A stretch of 64,000 nt of DNA, from positions 236,257 through 300,256 of the forward strand of contig JANQNF010000024.1 in the NCBI GenBank assembly GCA_028279705.1. Reading direction: 5' to 3'. How positions within the stretch are numbered: the first letter of the stretch is position 1; the number at the start of each line of letters is the position of its first letter. A program made the position numbers and the translations under genes. Source of the stretch: an archaeon. GTDB lineage: Archaea > Aenigmatarchaeota > Aenigmatarchaeia > QMZP01 > JAFGSV01. The notes beneath the pieces are model-generated. The model saw only the letters and a list, made by a program, of their open reading frames with translations. It was not told the origin of the DNA and did not search any database. This document shows, piece by piece, positions 24,393-32,788 of this stretch.

Positions 24393-25016
24393 TTATTTCC
24401 AGGTATCTTCCCTGTAGCCTGCCCTCCCGGAACCCTGCTCGTACAGGTAGTACCTGGCTACATTCTTTTTGTAGTAGTCCTGATGGTATTCCTCTGCCTT
24501 GTAGAAGTTCTTGAAAGGCATTATCATCGTCACTACAGGCCCGTCGAACTTGCCTGAAGCGTCGAGATCAGCTTTTGATTTTTCAGCTATCTCCTTTTCT
24601 TCCTGATTACTGTAGAATATGGCGGTTCTGTACTGCTCCCCCCTGTCGGCGAACTGTCCGCCGTCATCTGTCGGGTTTATCTGCCTCCAGAAAATAAAAA
24701 CAAGCTCTTCGTAAGTAACTATATCGGGGTCATAGTATACCCGGACCGCTTCCAGGTGCCCCGTATTTCCCCCAGCGACTTCCTGATATGAAGGATTTTC
24801 TTCTTCGCCTCCAGCGTACCCGGATATGACCTCCTTTACACCATCGACTGCCTCGAAGGCTGCTTCCATGCACCAGAAGCAGCCACCTGCAAAAGTGGCC
24901 ACAGTCGCATTATCCAGATCCGGCGCTTCTTCCTGCACCCTGCTTGCTTTATCGACCATTCCGACACACCCGCTTGAAATCAAAATCAAAACGAACAGAA
25001 TCAGCAAGTATTTCAT
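24393..25016 (-). CDS. msrA: Peptide methionine-S-sulfoxide reductase, lipoprotein form
   Basis: A 207-residue protein with a signal peptide ending in the lipobox-like ISSGC (13-17), then the MsrA core. The catalytic Cys46 lies in GCFWC (45-49), with EAAFEAVDGVKEVISGYAGG, YYDPDIVTYEELVFIFW and QYRTAIFY following. It repairs oxidised methionine in proteins. The lipobox places it outside the membrane, guarding surface proteins. Most archaeal MsrA are cytoplasmic, so the export signal is notable. It lies within the tRNA-Thr island and is less AT-rich than its neighbours. Confidence 0.92.
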   Translation of the reverse strand: MKYLLILFVLILISSGCVGMVDKASRVQEEAPDLDNATVATFAGGCFWCMEAAFEAVDGVKEVISGYAGGEEENPSYQEVAGGNTGHLEAVRVYYDPDIVTYEELVFIFWRQINPTDDGGQFADRGEQYRTAIFYSNQEEKEIAEKSKADLDASGKFDGPVVTMIMPFKNFYKAEEYHQDYYKKNVARYYLYEQGSGRAGYREDTWK

Positions 25017-25173
25017 GTGTAAATAGATTGTATTTTCGGTTAATAAAAAGCAACTTTCTTTTTGGATACCGTGCCCCTTCAGCCGTTATTAATGAACATA
25101 TGCTTCGGAGAAATAATTACATCTTTTCTAAATGTCTGGAAACATTGAAAAGTGTCTAAGCCAAATATGAAAC

Positions 25174-25236
25174 AGCCCGATGAGTTGCAATTCAGTTCCT
25201 TTGCATTTTCAAGGCTTTATGGAATCGCTTGATATG
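25174..25236 (+). repeat. Cassette-array repeat copy 3
   Basis: The core GTTGCAATTCAGTTCCT is at 25184-25200, followed by a degenerate acceptor-like TTTTCAAGGCTTT and then CGCTTGATATG, matching the arm after tRNA-Thr (CGCTTGATATCG). It ends exactly at the stop of the DnaJ-like gene. Confidence 0.68.
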
Positions 25237-25821
25237 TTACATGGTTCTAATACTTCGTGCTTTAGTACGTTTTTTATTATCTCCATGTTTTATGATTTCT
25301 CTGTAAGCATCGTAAGCTAGCCTTCCGAGTGCTCCTAATCCCGCACCGCCGAAGAACGCGCCGACAAATGCGCCGTACCCTACAGAGATTTGATCACTGT
25401 TGCTTCCAGATATACCGCCTGAAAGTCCTCCGATAATTGTACCCAAAGCTGACGAATATTTACCAATATTCCTCCTGATACCGTCTTCTCTTTCTGCACG
25501 CTTTTCAGCTTCCTTGTACTCCTTCCACCTTTTGTCGTGATTTCCGTCCAAATTCATACCAGTTTCTACTTCGGGATCGTATATGAAGTTTCTTTGCGTA
25601 TCGTACACTCTCCTTTTAAATGGGTCACTAAGAACGCTTTCGGCTTCTCTTGCATCTGAGAATAATTCAGAAAACTCATTGGAACCGCTATTCTTGTCAG
25701 GATGGTATTGCATTGCGGCTTTCCTATACGCTTTTTTGATATCACTATAAGTAGCATCGCTTCCAATTCCGAGCACACCGTAGTAATCTTTATTCGGATT
25801 TATGCCTTGCATAATAATCAC
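25237..25821 (-). CDS. J-domain protein with glycine-rich membrane-like tail, island cargo
   Basis: 194 residues. Residues about 10-75 form a J domain (DYYGVLGIGSDATYSDIKKA, then AMQYHPDKN with the HPD triad) that would stimulate an Hsp70 ATPase. The Gly/Phe region and zinc fingers of canonical DnaJ are absent. The C-terminus (about 115-175) is Gly/Ala-rich (TIIGGLSGGISG, GAFVGAFFGGAGLGALGRLA), resembling glycine-zipper membrane segments. It is AT-rich and lies between repeat copies 3 and 4. The start could be MQGINPNK, four codons in. Confidence 0.78.
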   Translation of the reverse strand: MIIMQGINPNKDYYGVLGIGSDATYSDIKKAYRKAAMQYHPDKNSGSNEFSELFSDAREAESVLSDPFKRRVYDTQRNFIYDPEVETGMNLDGNHDKRWKEYKEAEKRAEREDGIRRNIGKYSSALGTIIGGLSGGISGSNSDQISVGYGAFVGAFFGGAGLGALGRLAYDAYREIIKHGDNKKRTKARSIRTM

Positions 25822-25904
25822 CTTTTCTAATATATTTACTATTATTTAGTCACAACAACTTTAATAAATATGTGACAAAATCTTTTTAAATATATGTGAA
25901 AGAA

Positions 25905-25957
25905 TCAGCCCAATGTGTTGCAAACCAGTTCCTTTGCCGTCAGCTTAAATTCTACCG
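25905..25957 (+). repeat. Cassette-array repeat copy 4 (possible outer junction)
   Basis: The core GTTGCAAACCAGTTCCT (25917-25933) matches copies 1 and 3 at 15 of 17 positions. GCTTAAATTCTACCG follows, shared with copy 1. It lacks the TTGATATCG arm, as expected if this is the outer, chromosome-side junction. Confidence 0.62.
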
Positions 25958-25961
25958 TCTT

Positions 25962-26495
25962 TCACTTCTCCCCTCTGTCCTTCTTCATGAAGTAGTCCAT
26001 CGCAGGGCAGCATTTCATTCCCTGCTTGCAATTCGGGCATGCGAGCCTTCCGTACATTATAGGATTGCCTATGAAAGTGGATATCCACGGTACTACCATC
26101 AGTGCGAGTATAATCCAGCTGAAGCTCATGTAAAGCAGTATGGCGCCCCCAATGGTCGGTATTATGGTGACAAGCATCTCCGGCAGGAAGTCCTTTGTTT
26201 TTATCTCCTTTTCGCAAAACTTCTTCGGATCACCCTTCTTCACGAATATCGGTGCCAGTACCCCCCTTCCCTTGGAGCACATCTTTCCGTAGTAATAACA
26301 GTACCTGCAGCCTTCCCTGAAGACCCTGGATTCCACAAAAAGAATGTACAGAACGTAAAATACACCAAGCGGTACCAGAAGGAGTGTCATTATGTATATG
26401 CCTATTATGTAATTGATCAAAAAGACTGTGTTCATCGTAAGTACGGTAGAAATAGGGTAACGTTCATAACCCTTGGCCTTTTCTTTGGAAGCCAT
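25962..26495 (-). CDS. Cys-rich polytopic membrane protein
   Basis: A 177-residue protein with about four transmembrane segments (VLTMNTVFLINYIIGIYIM, TLLLVPLGVFYVLYILFV, MLVTIIPTIGGAILLYMSF, WIILALMVVPWISTFI). Two conserved-looking cysteine clusters face the same side: GCRYCYYYGKMCSKGRG and ACPNCKQGMKCCPAMDYF. Proteins with this CxYCyYxGkxC / CxxCxQG pattern occur in archaea and anaerobes without known function; metal or redox chemistry at the membrane is a guess. Confidence 0.68.
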   Translation of the reverse strand: MASKEKAKGYERYPISTVLTMNTVFLINYIIGIYIMTLLLVPLGVFYVLYILFVESRVFREGCRYCYYYGKMCSKGRGVLAPIFVKKGDPKKFCEKEIKTKDFLPEMLVTIIPTIGGAILLYMSFSWIILALMVVPWISTFIGNPIMYGRLACPNCKQGMKCCPAMDYFMKKDRGEK

Positions 26496-26544
26496 GATAA
26501 TATTTGTTCATTGTCATTGAAATTATTAACCCGTCCATAGAATA

Positions 26545-26553
26545 ATATATAAG
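26545..26553 (+). promoter_or_regulatory. TATA element of fibre-like paralog B
   Basis: ATATATAAG is centred about 31 nt before the ATG at 26580, with no Shine-Dalgarno. Confidence 0.5.
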
Positions 26554-26579
26554 TAATCGTCAAACCAAAATACTATAAT

Positions 26580-28190
26580 ATGAAATTGCAAATAATTTCG
26601 CTGTTACTATTCTGCATATTACTAGCCAATGGTCAAGTATCAGCCCAGATGACCCATCAGGCAACCGAGATAGATCCCGGAACGATCGCAGGAACTCTCA
26701 CTATAGTGCCGCCAACGCCGCACTTCCCAGGAAGGATAGGCATAGGATTCGAGAACCCGTCATTCGCTATCGAGGCTGACGGAAGCATACGCCTCACTGA
26801 GGGAGGCTCCGTGAGGATAGGTTCCACAGGAGATTCTGGCGGCAGGATGAGGATACATCATACTGCACGCGATAATGATGCGTACATAGACTACTACGAG
26901 GATCTCCACTTCAGGTCAGGGTCGTCTTCCAGTGCAGACAGGGTGATAATCACGTCCGGTGGCAGTGTGGGCATAGGCGAATTCGACCCGTCTGCAAAGC
27001 TTGAAGTCAAAGGCGACATACTGACAGAGATAATCAGAGTGACTTCCACTGCAAACGTCAACGAGATATGCGACGAGGCTGGTCAGAACTGCAAAGACGT
27101 TTCCGGCGGATGGTCTACTGGTACTCTCCAGACTTTAAGTGCTGCAAGTGGTACCATAACGCTCTCGGATAGTGGAGGCAGCGTGACCTGCGAAGAGATA
27201 ACCGGGGACGCTGGTCTTTGTGACGGCGTTGATGACGTCGGACTGACTTCTTATACTGACACAGATACGGACACCAACGCCACATCGATATGCCCAAACA
27301 ACCAGTTTCTAGATGGTGACGGCCAGTGCAGGACAGCTGCACAGATAGTAACGGATGGAGGCGGCATAACGTCCTTTACAGACACGAACGCAAAGACATT
27401 GTGTAACTCTGGTGAATTTCTTGCAGGCGATGACACTACAAACTGCATGGATGCTGCAGAAATAGTGAGTGCAGGCGGAGGTAGCGGCTCAGGTGGCATC
27501 ACGAGAGTAACCGGTAGCGCTCCGCTGACATTCAGCGGCTGCACGTCTGGAACTTGCACTATTGGCATCATGGGTCTACGCAGGGGACATATGGGAACCT
27601 GGCCCAACACATACTTCAACACAATCTACGGTAGCGGCTACTCAAGCAGTCCTAATGATCTATTAATAAACGGGCTGACAAAAAACGACCACAACTTCGA
27701 CCTTGAAGTGCACGGGCAGGGCAAGGTGCTTTTTTCCAGCGGCGAGACCAGTTCAGGAGGCACAGGCATCCTGTATTTCCCTAGCGGCGGCACTTTCCGG
27801 CTGTGGGAAGCGGGAACCCCTACTGAATCAGAGGAGTCATGGAAAGGTGACAACAGTGCAAGCCGTGCATGCGCGATCATGACCGTGGATGGCGGAAGCG
27901 ATAGTGATTGGTGCGACGGGACTGAAACTGTTAGCATACATTCTATTCTTGATCCTGATATCTTCCTCACGCCAACTTATGACGGGCGTGGAAAACCTGA
28001 CGATTCTACATGCCTCAGGACCGGAGAAATGCTGTACTGCAGGGATTGTACAGCCACTACCGTGGATGGCGGATCAACCAGGCGTGGATCAGTTTTGTGG
28101 ATATGTGACAGAACTGAGCAAAGATGGCACGGTGTTCCATTATATGACACGACTGAAGGTGATAGCGGAGGCGGTGGAAGGCGACGTTAA
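26580..28190 (+). CDS. Secreted fibre-like modular surface protein (paralog B)
   Basis: A 536-residue protein with a signal peptide and probable cleavage at VSAQ-MTHQA. It shares with the 14373 gene the start of the mature chain (QMTHQA-EI-GTI-GTLT), the YIDYYEDLHFRSGSSSS block, the GIGEFDPSAKLEVKGDI unit and NEICDEAGQNCKDVSGGW. It has its own Thr/Asp-rich stalk (TDTDTNATSICPNNQFLDGD) and an unrelated C-terminal domain (from about residue 310) ending in GDSGGGGRRR. The pattern is a conserved base with an exchanged tip, as in adhesins and phage tail fibres. Confidence 0.7.
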   Translation: MKLQIISLLLFCILLANGQVSAQMTHQATEIDPGTIAGTLTIVPPTPHFPGRIGIGFENPSFAIEADGSIRLTEGGSVRIGSTGDSGGRMRIHHTARDNDAYIDYYEDLHFRSGSSSSADRVIITSGGSVGIGEFDPSAKLEVKGDILTEIIRVTSTANVNEICDEAGQNCKDVSGGWSTGTLQTLSAASGTITLSDSGGSVTCEEITGDAGLCDGVDDVGLTSYTDTDTDTNATSICPNNQFLDGDGQCRTAAQIVTDGGGITSFTDTNAKTLCNSGEFLAGDDTTNCMDAAEIVSAGGGSGSGGITRVTGSAPLTFSGCTSGTCTIGIMGLRRGHMGTWPNTYFNTIYGSGYSSSPNDLLINGLTKNDHNFDLEVHGQGKVLFSSGETSSGGTGILYFPSGGTFRLWEAGTPTESEESWKGDNSASRACAIMTVDGGSDSDWCDGTETVSIHSILDPDIFLTPTYDGRGKPDDSTCLRTGEMLYCRDCTATTVDGGSTRRGSVLWICDRTEQRWHGVPLYDTTEGDSGGGGRRR

Positions 28191-28213
28191 CAGCGGTGCC
28201 CACTCTACACTCA

Positions 28214-29590
28214 CTACTCTGTCTGCTGCTTTCTTTTAGCTTCCAGTTCATTGAGCCAGAAACCGCTCTTCAGAAACAGGAAGAACGCCACGAAACCCAC
28301 GAAATGTCCAAGCGGGAATCCGATCCATATACCGTTTATGCCCATTGGATCAACGAGCACGTATGCCATTACGATTATGGCAATCCACCTGAAGAGGTTT
28401 ATGACCATCTGAAGCGTTGTCCTTCCAGCTGCCTGGAATGCAGCGCCTATTATGATGCCAAGACCCAGGAACGGATACCCTGATGCCACCAGCATGAAGA
28501 AGTCAACACCTATCGACATCACTGTCGGGTCAGAAGTGAAGGGTGCGTAAAGAACGTCTGGCACAAAGTACCAGAACGCAGTTATCAGTAGCATCAGTGC
28601 CAGCACGACGTACGACGCCAGCGTGACGCCCCTTCCCGCCCTCTCCATCTTGCCTGCACCAATATTTTGGCCGACGAACGGTATGAGCGCACTAGCGATA
28701 CCCAGTATGGGCATTATGGCAAGCGATTCCAGCCGTATGCCCACGCCGAATGCCGCAAGCGCGGACGTCCCGAATCCACCAACAAGGCTCATGAGCAGTA
28801 CGAATCCCACGCTGTTGATGGAATGACTCACCGAGGACGGCCAGCCTATCATGAATATCTTGGAAAGTATGGAGGGGTCGAAACAGAAACAATTGAGGCG
28901 TATCTTCACACTCGCGCGTCCGGCAAGCAGGTGGAAGATGTTTAGGAATGCACCAATGGACCTTCCAAGCACTGTCGCAAAGCCCGCCCCGACGAGTCCC
29001 ATTGCCGGTATCGGACCCAGACCGAAGATGAGTATGGGGTCAAGTATTATGTTTGCGACTACCGAGATGGCGAGGTTCTTCGTCGGAGTTATCGTATCCC
29101 CACCTGCCTGAATTATACCCTGCGAAAGGAACCCGATGAAAAGGAATATGAAGCCTATGAATATTAGGTTGGCATAAGCAACCGTCATTTCCAGCACTTC
29201 CCCGTGTACGCCCATGAACTCAAACAGCGGCGAAGAGAATGTTATACCGAGAGCCACCACAACTATGCCCACGATCACCGACGCCAGCAGGGAATGCTCA
29301 GCAACGTTTGTGGCTTCCTCGTCCTTTCTTGCACCGAGCGCCTGCGAAACTAGCGCAGTGGTGCCAACGGAAAGGCCTACTGCTATTGCAATGAATATGA
29401 GCACAACAGGAAACGTCACGCTTATTGCCGCAAGCTCCTCTGAGCCCAGCATGCCGACAAAGAAAGTGTCTATGATGTTGAATCCTGTCTGAAGCGCCAT
29501 TCCGAAAACTATCGGAAGCGCCAGCGTGAAAAGCGTCCTTCCTATCGGGCCCCTCGTAAGATCCTTTCCGGACTTCATCTTCCCGTTCAT
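28214..29590 (-). CDS. MATE family multidrug/cation antiporter
   Basis: 458 residues from the ATG at 29590 (MNGKMKSGKDLTRGPIGR); longer in-frame starts run through the promoter region. There are 12 transmembrane helices. The first is LFTLALPIVFGMALQTGFNI, followed by IDTFFVGMLGSEELAA, the MATE signature. A pseudo-repeat in the second half includes GWPSSVSHSINSVGFV and FVGQNIGAGKMERA. It exports drugs or metabolites in exchange for H+ or Na+. It follows the membrane-anchored regulator by 34 nt on the same strand, suggesting joint expression. Confidence 0.92.
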   Translation of the reverse strand: MNGKMKSGKDLTRGPIGRTLFTLALPIVFGMALQTGFNIIDTFFVGMLGSEELAAISVTFPVVLIFIAIAVGLSVGTTALVSQALGARKDEEATNVAEHSLLASVIVGIVVVALGITFSSPLFEFMGVHGEVLEMTVAYANLIFIGFIFLFIGFLSQGIIQAGGDTITPTKNLAISVVANIILDPILIFGLGPIPAMGLVGAGFATVLGRSIGAFLNIFHLLAGRASVKIRLNCFCFDPSILSKIFMIGWPSSVSHSINSVGFVLLMSLVGGFGTSALAAFGVGIRLESLAIMPILGIASALIPFVGQNIGAGKMERAGRGVTLASYVVLALMLLITAFWYFVPDVLYAPFTSDPTVMSIGVDFFMLVASGYPFLGLGIIIGAAFQAAGRTTLQMVINLFRWIAIIVMAYVLVDPMGINGIWIGFPLGHFVGFVAFFLFLKSGFWLNELEAKRKQQTE

Positions 29591-29624
29591 AGAATAAAGA
29601 ATTAGCACGTTTCGTACTAATAAG

Positions 29625-30206
29625 TCAGTATTTTTTCCTGATAATGTGATAGATGCACAATGCGACGACCACGCCAAAAAGGACGATTGCTGCCATGTGG
29701 ACGTAGGGTACCTGGGCAGCCTGCGGCGCTGTTGCTGCCAGAGCCTCGGTCGTCTCGGCCGCCATCATTGGAGCTGCTTCATCCATCACGCTCGTTCCCT
29801 TGATTCCCCTGACCATGTCGTTTGCACCCGTCGGCACGCCCTTTGTCGTAGTCCACACTTTCCCTGAAATGCCGCTTAACATGTCGGCTGCAGCAATGAA
29901 CATGCCAAGTAAAGAAAGCGACAGAATTATCCATATCTTGCTGTCGTGGGGGTTAAGCACATTCTCGCCCTTCCTCGTGAGCTCATAGTACTTCCACTTG
30001 TGTCCGTCGTCTATCTGCACCACGAGTCCTGCATCCGAAAGGCTGTCCATGTGCTCCTTAACAGTCGAAGGCGACATTCCCAGCTGCTTTGAAAGCTCTG
30101 TCAGCATCTTCCTTCTCCTGCCAAGGCTCTTTAATATCGACACCCTCGTGTCAGACGCAAGCGCCTTGAAGGCCTGCTTATCCAGCGTTATCTTCTCCTC
30201 TTCCAT
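29625..30206 (-). CDS. Winged-helix (ArsR-like) regulator with C-terminal membrane anchor
   Basis: A 193-residue protein. Residues about 8-90 are a winged helix (FKALASDTRVSILKSLGRRR, LTELSKQLGMSPSTVKEHM, GLVVQIDDGHKWKYYELTRK). Two transmembrane helices follow (IWIILSLSLLGMFIAAADML, and MAAIVLFGVVVALCIYHII at the C-terminus). The loop between them, Ala/Met/Thr-rich, would lie on the outside. Membrane-tethered regulators of this layout are common in archaea. It may control the adjacent MATE gene. Its ATG overlaps the stop of an upstream micro-ORF (TGATG). Confidence 0.82.
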   Translation of the reverse strand: MEEEKITLDKQAFKALASDTRVSILKSLGRRRKMLTELSKQLGMSPSTVKEHMDSLSDAGLVVQIDDGHKWKYYELTRKGENVLNPHDSKIWIILSLSLLGMFIAAADMLSGISGKVWTTTKGVPTGANDMVRGIKGTSVMDEAAPMMAAETTEALAATAPQAAQVPYVHMAAIVLFGVVVALCIYHIIRKKY

Positions 30207-30292
30207 CAGAACGCACCATAGCTTCCTTTTCCTACAATGTAAATCAAGAGCGCCACGATTAAAATGTATGACGATATCATAATGTATCTCAT
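30206..30292 (-). CDS. Putative 28-residue single-pass membrane microprotein
   Basis: The minus strand reads MRYIMISSYILIVALLIYIV followed by GKGSYGAF and TGA, whose last base is the first base of the regulator's ATG (TGATG). A 20-residue hydrophobic stretch is a plausible transmembrane helix. Both the membrane character and exact coupling to a membrane-anchored regulator favour a real product, but a frame this short can arise by chance and no start signal is strong. Confidence 0.42.
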   Translation of the reverse strand: MRYIMISSYILIVALLIYIVGKGSYGAF

Positions 30293-30418
30293 CTTACTCA
30301 CAATTCAGTATTGGTATCCACTATTAATGACACTTTCGTTTTTGTTCGGGAAACGCCTAAACATGCACTTATAAGCACATATGTCCATAATTAAGCAATT
30401 AATAAGGAGTTAATAAGC

Positions 30419-30580
30419 ATGTCAGAAGAAAAGAAGGACAACTTCGGAAGGGAACTTCACAAGGCAACTTGTTCCGACTGTGGATGTGAATGTGATGTAC
30501 CATTCAAGCCCAGTGGCGACAGGCCTGTCTACTGCAGGGACTGCTTCCAGAAGCACCGAAAGCCCAGAAGGGATTTCTAA
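30419..30580 (+). CDS. Small CxxC zinc-binding protein of the VPFKP-GRPVYCRDCF type
   Basis: A 53-residue protein, MSEEKKDNFGRELHKATCSD..., with two knuckles CSDCGCECDVPFKP and VYCRDCFQKHR. The combination VPFKP-x-GDRPVYCRDCF is a widespread small zinc domain in archaea and candidate-phylum bacteria, of unresolved function. A Shine-Dalgarno AAGGAG lies about 9 nt before the ATG. Confidence 0.8.
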   Translation: MSEEKKDNFGRELHKATCSDCGCECDVPFKPSGDRPVYCRDCFQKHRKPRRDF

Positions 30581-30730
30581 GTTTAATGTTGTTCAAAGTT
30601 TTAGTAAATCAATCAGTTTAGAGTTTATTTCTTGTTTTTGAGTCCTAGATGCGTCTTTATACGATTCTGGTAAAAACCACGAGCCAAATAAAAATAGTCG
30701 ACTACAATATTATTTGCTATAGTGGTTAAA

Positions 30731-32770
30731 ATGATGCTTGGCAAGATTCACGGAAGGGTCACTACTACTGGTTTCAGCTTCGAGGCAGAGGCCAAGGTCA
30801 AGAAGCTTGATTACGTCGCCATCAAGACCCCGGAAGGGGAATGGGTGACGGCCTACATAGACAAAATCACGCGCTACGCAGACAGGACCATAGCCAACTG
30901 CCACGTCATAGGCTACAGGAACCCGAGGGGATTTCTCGTCGTGCCAAACGTTCCTTTTGCGCCAGAAACGCCCGTATTCTCGGCATCAGAAGAGCAGATA
31001 AGGAACACGCTAGGAATACCGGAAGACGGCCTCTACATAGGCATAATGGACGGCTACGACATCAAGGTCAACCTGCCGGTAAAGCAGCTTGTGACAAAGC
31101 ACCTCTCCATACTCGCAAAGACCGGTGCGGGCAAGAGCTACATGGCGGGGGTTCTGATGGAGGAATTCGCTGAAAAGAAGATACCGGTCGTCATAATGGA
31201 CCCCCACGGTGAATATACGTCACTTGGGGTCGCAAACGACGAGGAGAAGGAGCTGAAGTTTGCCGAGAAGTTCGGCATAGAGCCCAAGTCGTACATTGAC
31301 CAGATAAAGCGCTTCACAGTCGAGGACGGCAATCTCAAACTCAACACAAAGCTCAGCGCAGAGGAACTCTTCCAGTGCCTCCCGATAAAGATATCCGGGA
31401 CCCAGAAGGGCCTGATCTATTCGGCCATGAGGAACCTGGGCGGAAAGGATTATTCTCTCACAGACATGATAAACGAGATAAGCACGCTTCCGTCGCAGTC
31501 CAAGTGGAACCTGATATCAGCCCTTGAGTTCCTGGAAAAGACGAGACTGTTCTCTAAGAACCCGACGAGTCCTACCGAGCTGGTAAAACCCGGCCAGATA
31601 TCCATAATCGACGTCAAGTATGCAAGGCCCGAGATCCAGCAGACAATAGTGTTCAAGCTCGCACAGGAGCTTTTCGCTGCCAGAAAAAAGAACGAGGTTC
31701 CGGGATTCTTCCTAGTGCTTGAGGAAGCGCACACGTTTTGTCCCGAGAGGGGCTTTGGCGAGGTTTCTTCTTCCAAGATAATAAGGACAATAGCATCCGA
31801 AGGTCGTAAATTCGGACTAAGCATGTGCGTCATAACCCAGAGGCCGGCAAGAGTCGACAAGAACGTACTGTCCCAGTGCAACACCCAGGTGATAATGAAG
31901 GTGACGAACCCAAACGACCTCAAGGCCATCACCGATTCTGCAGAAGGCATAACTTCTGGGATGCGCGAAGAGATAAGGGACCTTCCGGTCGGTAGCGCTC
32001 TTGTAGTCGGGGCGACAGAACAGCCCATATTGTCAGAGATAAGGGTAAGGAGGAGCAAGCACGGCGGCGAGGCGGTGCTGCCTACAGTGAAATCAGGTCC
32101 AATGAAAGTGAGAAACACCGCACTACCTCCAAGATACAGCAAGGAGAAAATCACAGAAGAATTCAAGGATGCCGAATCGGTCTTCCAGGTAAATTATCCC
32201 GTATGGCTTCTCAAGGGAACGGTCAACGGAAACAACGCAGAAGTCTACATTGACGGCCTGATGGGCGAGGTCATTTACGAGAGTCATGGAAGCCTCAAGA
32301 GGACAAACGGCCTGCAGAGCCTTGCTACACTTTCTTCAACCGAGAGAAAGATCATATCTTCCCTGCTTTCGATGAAGTACGGCACGCTTGAGAAGGTGGC
32401 GACGTCGACGAGGCTTATGTCAAACGACTGCCACAGGCTTCTCAAGAATCTCATGGGAAAAGGACTCGTCACAAGCGACGGCTACAACTTCAGGCCCGTT
32501 CGCGTCAAGATACCAGGCGACCTACTCAAGCTCGGCTTCAAGGAGAGTCCGGAAGAATTGGACCTTGAAGGAAAGATAGTCAATTTCAGCGTTCCAAGGG
32601 ACACTGCCCAAAAGATTGCGGGACTCTTCGGTGTCCAGGTAGAATCCGCGCAGATGGTCTATTATCCTTACTGGCTGCTCGTCTACAGCAACAAGAAGGC
32701 GCTTGTGGACGGCCTCACGAAGAAAGTGGACGTGGAAGCTACAAAAGAAGTCATCGGGATGATACGCTAG
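30731..32770 (+). CDS. HerA-like hexameric DNA translocase/ATPase
   Basis: 679 residues from ATG 30731 (a GTG three codons earlier is in frame). The N-terminal HAS-barrel-like domain (GKIHGRVTTTGFSFEAEAKV) is followed by a RecA-type core: Walker A KTGAGKS (about 131-137), Walker B VVIMDPHGEYTS (about 153-164), and ASEGRKFGLSMCVITQRPAR with the sensor and Arg finger region. HerA works with the NurA nuclease in DNA end resection; no NurA-like gene is seen here. The last 200 residues include a winged-helix-like segment (RKIISSLLSMKYGTLEKVA). It may be a HerA paralog with another role. Confidence 0.85.
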   Translation: MMLGKIHGRVTTTGFSFEAEAKVKKLDYVAIKTPEGEWVTAYIDKITRYADRTIANCHVIGYRNPRGFLVVPNVPFAPETPVFSASEEQIRNTLGIPEDGLYIGIMDGYDIKVNLPVKQLVTKHLSILAKTGAGKSYMAGVLMEEFAEKKIPVVIMDPHGEYTSLGVANDEEKELKFAEKFGIEPKSYIDQIKRFTVEDGNLKLNTKLSAEELFQCLPIKISGTQKGLIYSAMRNLGGKDYSLTDMINEISTLPSQSKWNLISALEFLEKTRLFSKNPTSPTELVKPGQISIIDVKYARPEIQQTIVFKLAQELFAARKKNEVPGFFLVLEEAHTFCPERGFGEVSSSKIIRTIASEGRKFGLSMCVITQRPARVDKNVLSQCNTQVIMKVTNPNDLKAITDSAEGITSGMREEIRDLPVGSALVVGATEQPILSEIRVRRSKHGGEAVLPTVKSGPMKVRNTALPPRYSKEKITEEFKDAESVFQVNYPVWLLKGTVNGNNAEVYIDGLMGEVIYESHGSLKRTNGLQSLATLSSTERKIISSLLSMKYGTLEKVATSTRLMSNDCHRLLKNLMGKGLVTSDGYNFRPVRVKIPGDLLKLGFKESPEELDLEGKIVNFSVPRDTAQKIAGLFGVQVESAQMVYYPYWLLVYSNKKALVDGLTKKVDVEATKEVIGMIR

Positions 32771-32788
32771 TTCTACCGGAATAGCGGA

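Noticed and set aside
22807-25957. Interpretation of the four repeats as a CRISPR array
   Set aside because: There are only four copies, spacing is 0.7-1.7 kb with genes between, and no Cas genes are present.
22034-25957. Interpretation as a classical integron with attC sites
   Set aside because: No IntI-like integrase is in the window and the repeats do not show the paired R'/R'' core sites of attC; a tRNA attachment model fits better, though an atypical cassette system stays open.
30731-32770. HerA-like gene as part of a HerA-NurA defence or repair operon
   Set aside because: No NurA-like, SIR2 or other defence partner is adjacent; neighbours are a small zinc protein and a LAGLIDADG gene.
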